DNA of 14,761 nucleotides from Rhodanobacter sp. (GTDB taxonomy: Bacteria; Pseudomonadota; Gammaproteobacteria; Xanthomonadales; Rhodanobacteraceae), in assembly GCA_026193555.1 (NCBI GenBank), contig JAPHUU010000118.1, forward strand, positions 1-14,761. The letters are read 5' to 3'. Positions 14,155-14,761 of the stretch are shown here, one piece after another. Within the stretch, counting starts at the first letter, position 1; every line of letters starts with the position of its first letter. The notes below the pieces were generated by a model. It worked only from the letters and a program-made list of their open reading frames with translations, was not told the origin of the DNA and ran no database searches. Position numbers and translations under genes: made by a program.

Positions 14155-14761
14155 ATGAGCCAGCCAGTGCCAGTTCGCCCACCACGGCATCGGGGCATTT
14201 ACCTGTTGCCGAACCTGGTGACCACCGCGGCGATGTTCGCGGGTTTCTACGCGATCGTCGCCAGCATCGGAGGACACTACACCGATGCGGCGATTGCGGT
14301 ATTCATTGCCGCCGTGCTGGATGGCCTGGATGGCCGGGTGGCCCGGCTCACCGGCACCCAGAGCGAATTCGGCGTGCAGTACGACTCGTTGTCCGATCTG
14401 ATCAGTTTCGGGCTGGCGCCGGCGCTGGTGATGTACACGTGGTCGCTGTCGTCGCTGCACGAATTCGGGCCGCTGTGGGGCAAGCTGGGTTGGGCTGCTG
14501 CCTTCATCTATGCCGCCTGTGCCGCCCTGCGGCTGGCGCGCTTCAATACCCAGGTGGGGGTGGCCGACAAGCGCTATTTCCAGGGGCTGGCCAGCCCGGC
14601 GGCGGCGGCGATATGCATGTCGTTTGTATGGAGCATGGACAAGTTCGACTTGCCCGGCAGCGAGTTCTGCTTCATCACCCCGGTGCTGATGGTCGTGGTA
14701 GGCCTGCTGATGGTCAGCCGCTTCCGCTATTTCAGTTTCAAGTCGCTGCCGATGGATGAGC
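14155..14761 (+). CDS. pssA: CDP-diacylglycerol--serine O-phosphatidyltransferase, 5' part (3' end outside window)
   Basis: The frame opens at ATG 14155 (GGA at 14145-14147) and runs without a stop to the window end, 202 complete codons. The product joins serine to CDP-diacylglycerol to give phosphatidylserine, the precursor of phosphatidylethanolamine, in the inner membrane. After a short basic N-terminus (HRGIYLLPNLVTT) comes the complete CDP-alcohol phosphotransferase signature at residues 56-81: D56, D59-G60, A63-R64, G73, D77, D81 (DGLDGRVAR, then eight residues, GVQYDSLSD). Several membrane helices and LRLARFNTQ follow, as in the Bacillus-type integral-membrane PssA rather than the E. 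coli ribosome-associated enzyme. Divergent from the DUF4124 gene. Confidence 0.95.
   Translation, partial: MSQPVPVRPPRHRGIYLLPNLVTTAAMFAGFYAIVASIGGHYTDAAIAVFIAAVLDGLDGRVARLTGTQSEFGVQYDSLSDLISFGLAPALVMYTWSLSSLHEFGPLWGKLGWAAAFIYAACAALRLARFNTQVGVADKRYFQGLASPAAAAICMSFVWSMDKFDLPGSEFCFITPVLMVVVGLLMVSRFRYFSFKSLPMDE

Noticed and set aside
14148..14759. + strand frame overlapping pssA in another frame
   Set aside because: It is R/G/H-rich without domain features, whereas the frame from 14155 has the full CDP-alcohol phosphotransferase signature.

Overview
The window looks like chromosome of a gammaproteobacterium of the Xanthomonadales, most plausibly Rhodanobacteraceae (Rhodanobacter, Dyella or a relative). 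The reasons are uniformly high GC with G/C-biased third codon positions, a REP pair built on the GTGGGAGCG core common in Pseudomonas and xanthomonads, a short H-NS protein of the YRNP / TWSGRGKRP type, a DUF4124 protein, and proS and pssA close to E. coli types. The genus assignment is inference. Almost everything is conventional protein-coding DNA; no tRNA, rRNA, CRISPR, insertion sequence or prophage was seen.

Left part (1-8316, all + strand). Three FtsX/MacB-type ABC permease genes lie in tandem (the first cut by the window edge). The first and third are close paralogues; the second is more distant. No ATPase gene is in view, so it is probably upstream. They are followed by a secreted DUF885 zinc-peptidase-like protein, a sigma-54-dependent NtrC-type response regulator and a histidine kinase with a very short extracytoplasmic loop. 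A plausible reading is an envelope system in which the kinase senses the state of the membrane or the transporter, the regulator drives a sigma-54 promoter, and the permeases and peptidase handle a peptide-like substrate. Only the gene identities are seen directly. A REP doublet (677-748) separates the first two permease genes.

Middle (8375-11056, + strand). A QmcA-type SPFH protein, a short NfeD protein and a two-domain ThrE-type amino-acid exporter form a compact run, with an ATGA overlap between the last two. It ends in a strong bidirectional hairpin terminator (11099-11125).

Right part. On the minus strand lie an H-NS-family gene (11154-11477), proS (11787-13484) and a secreted DUF4124 protein (13601-14038). 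The 309-base gap between proS and the H-NS gene holds a proS terminator, a second long hairpin, two dyads and a possible H-NS-gene promoter. Divergently on the + strand, pssA starts at 14155 and runs off the window.

Best leads: the permease/peptidase/two-component block as a candidate sensing and detoxification module with sigma-54 output, the compensatory changes in the REP stems, a 12-codon reading frame with a strong Shine-Dalgarno that overlaps the regulator start through an A5 run, and a perfect dyad at a possible H-NS-gene promoter.
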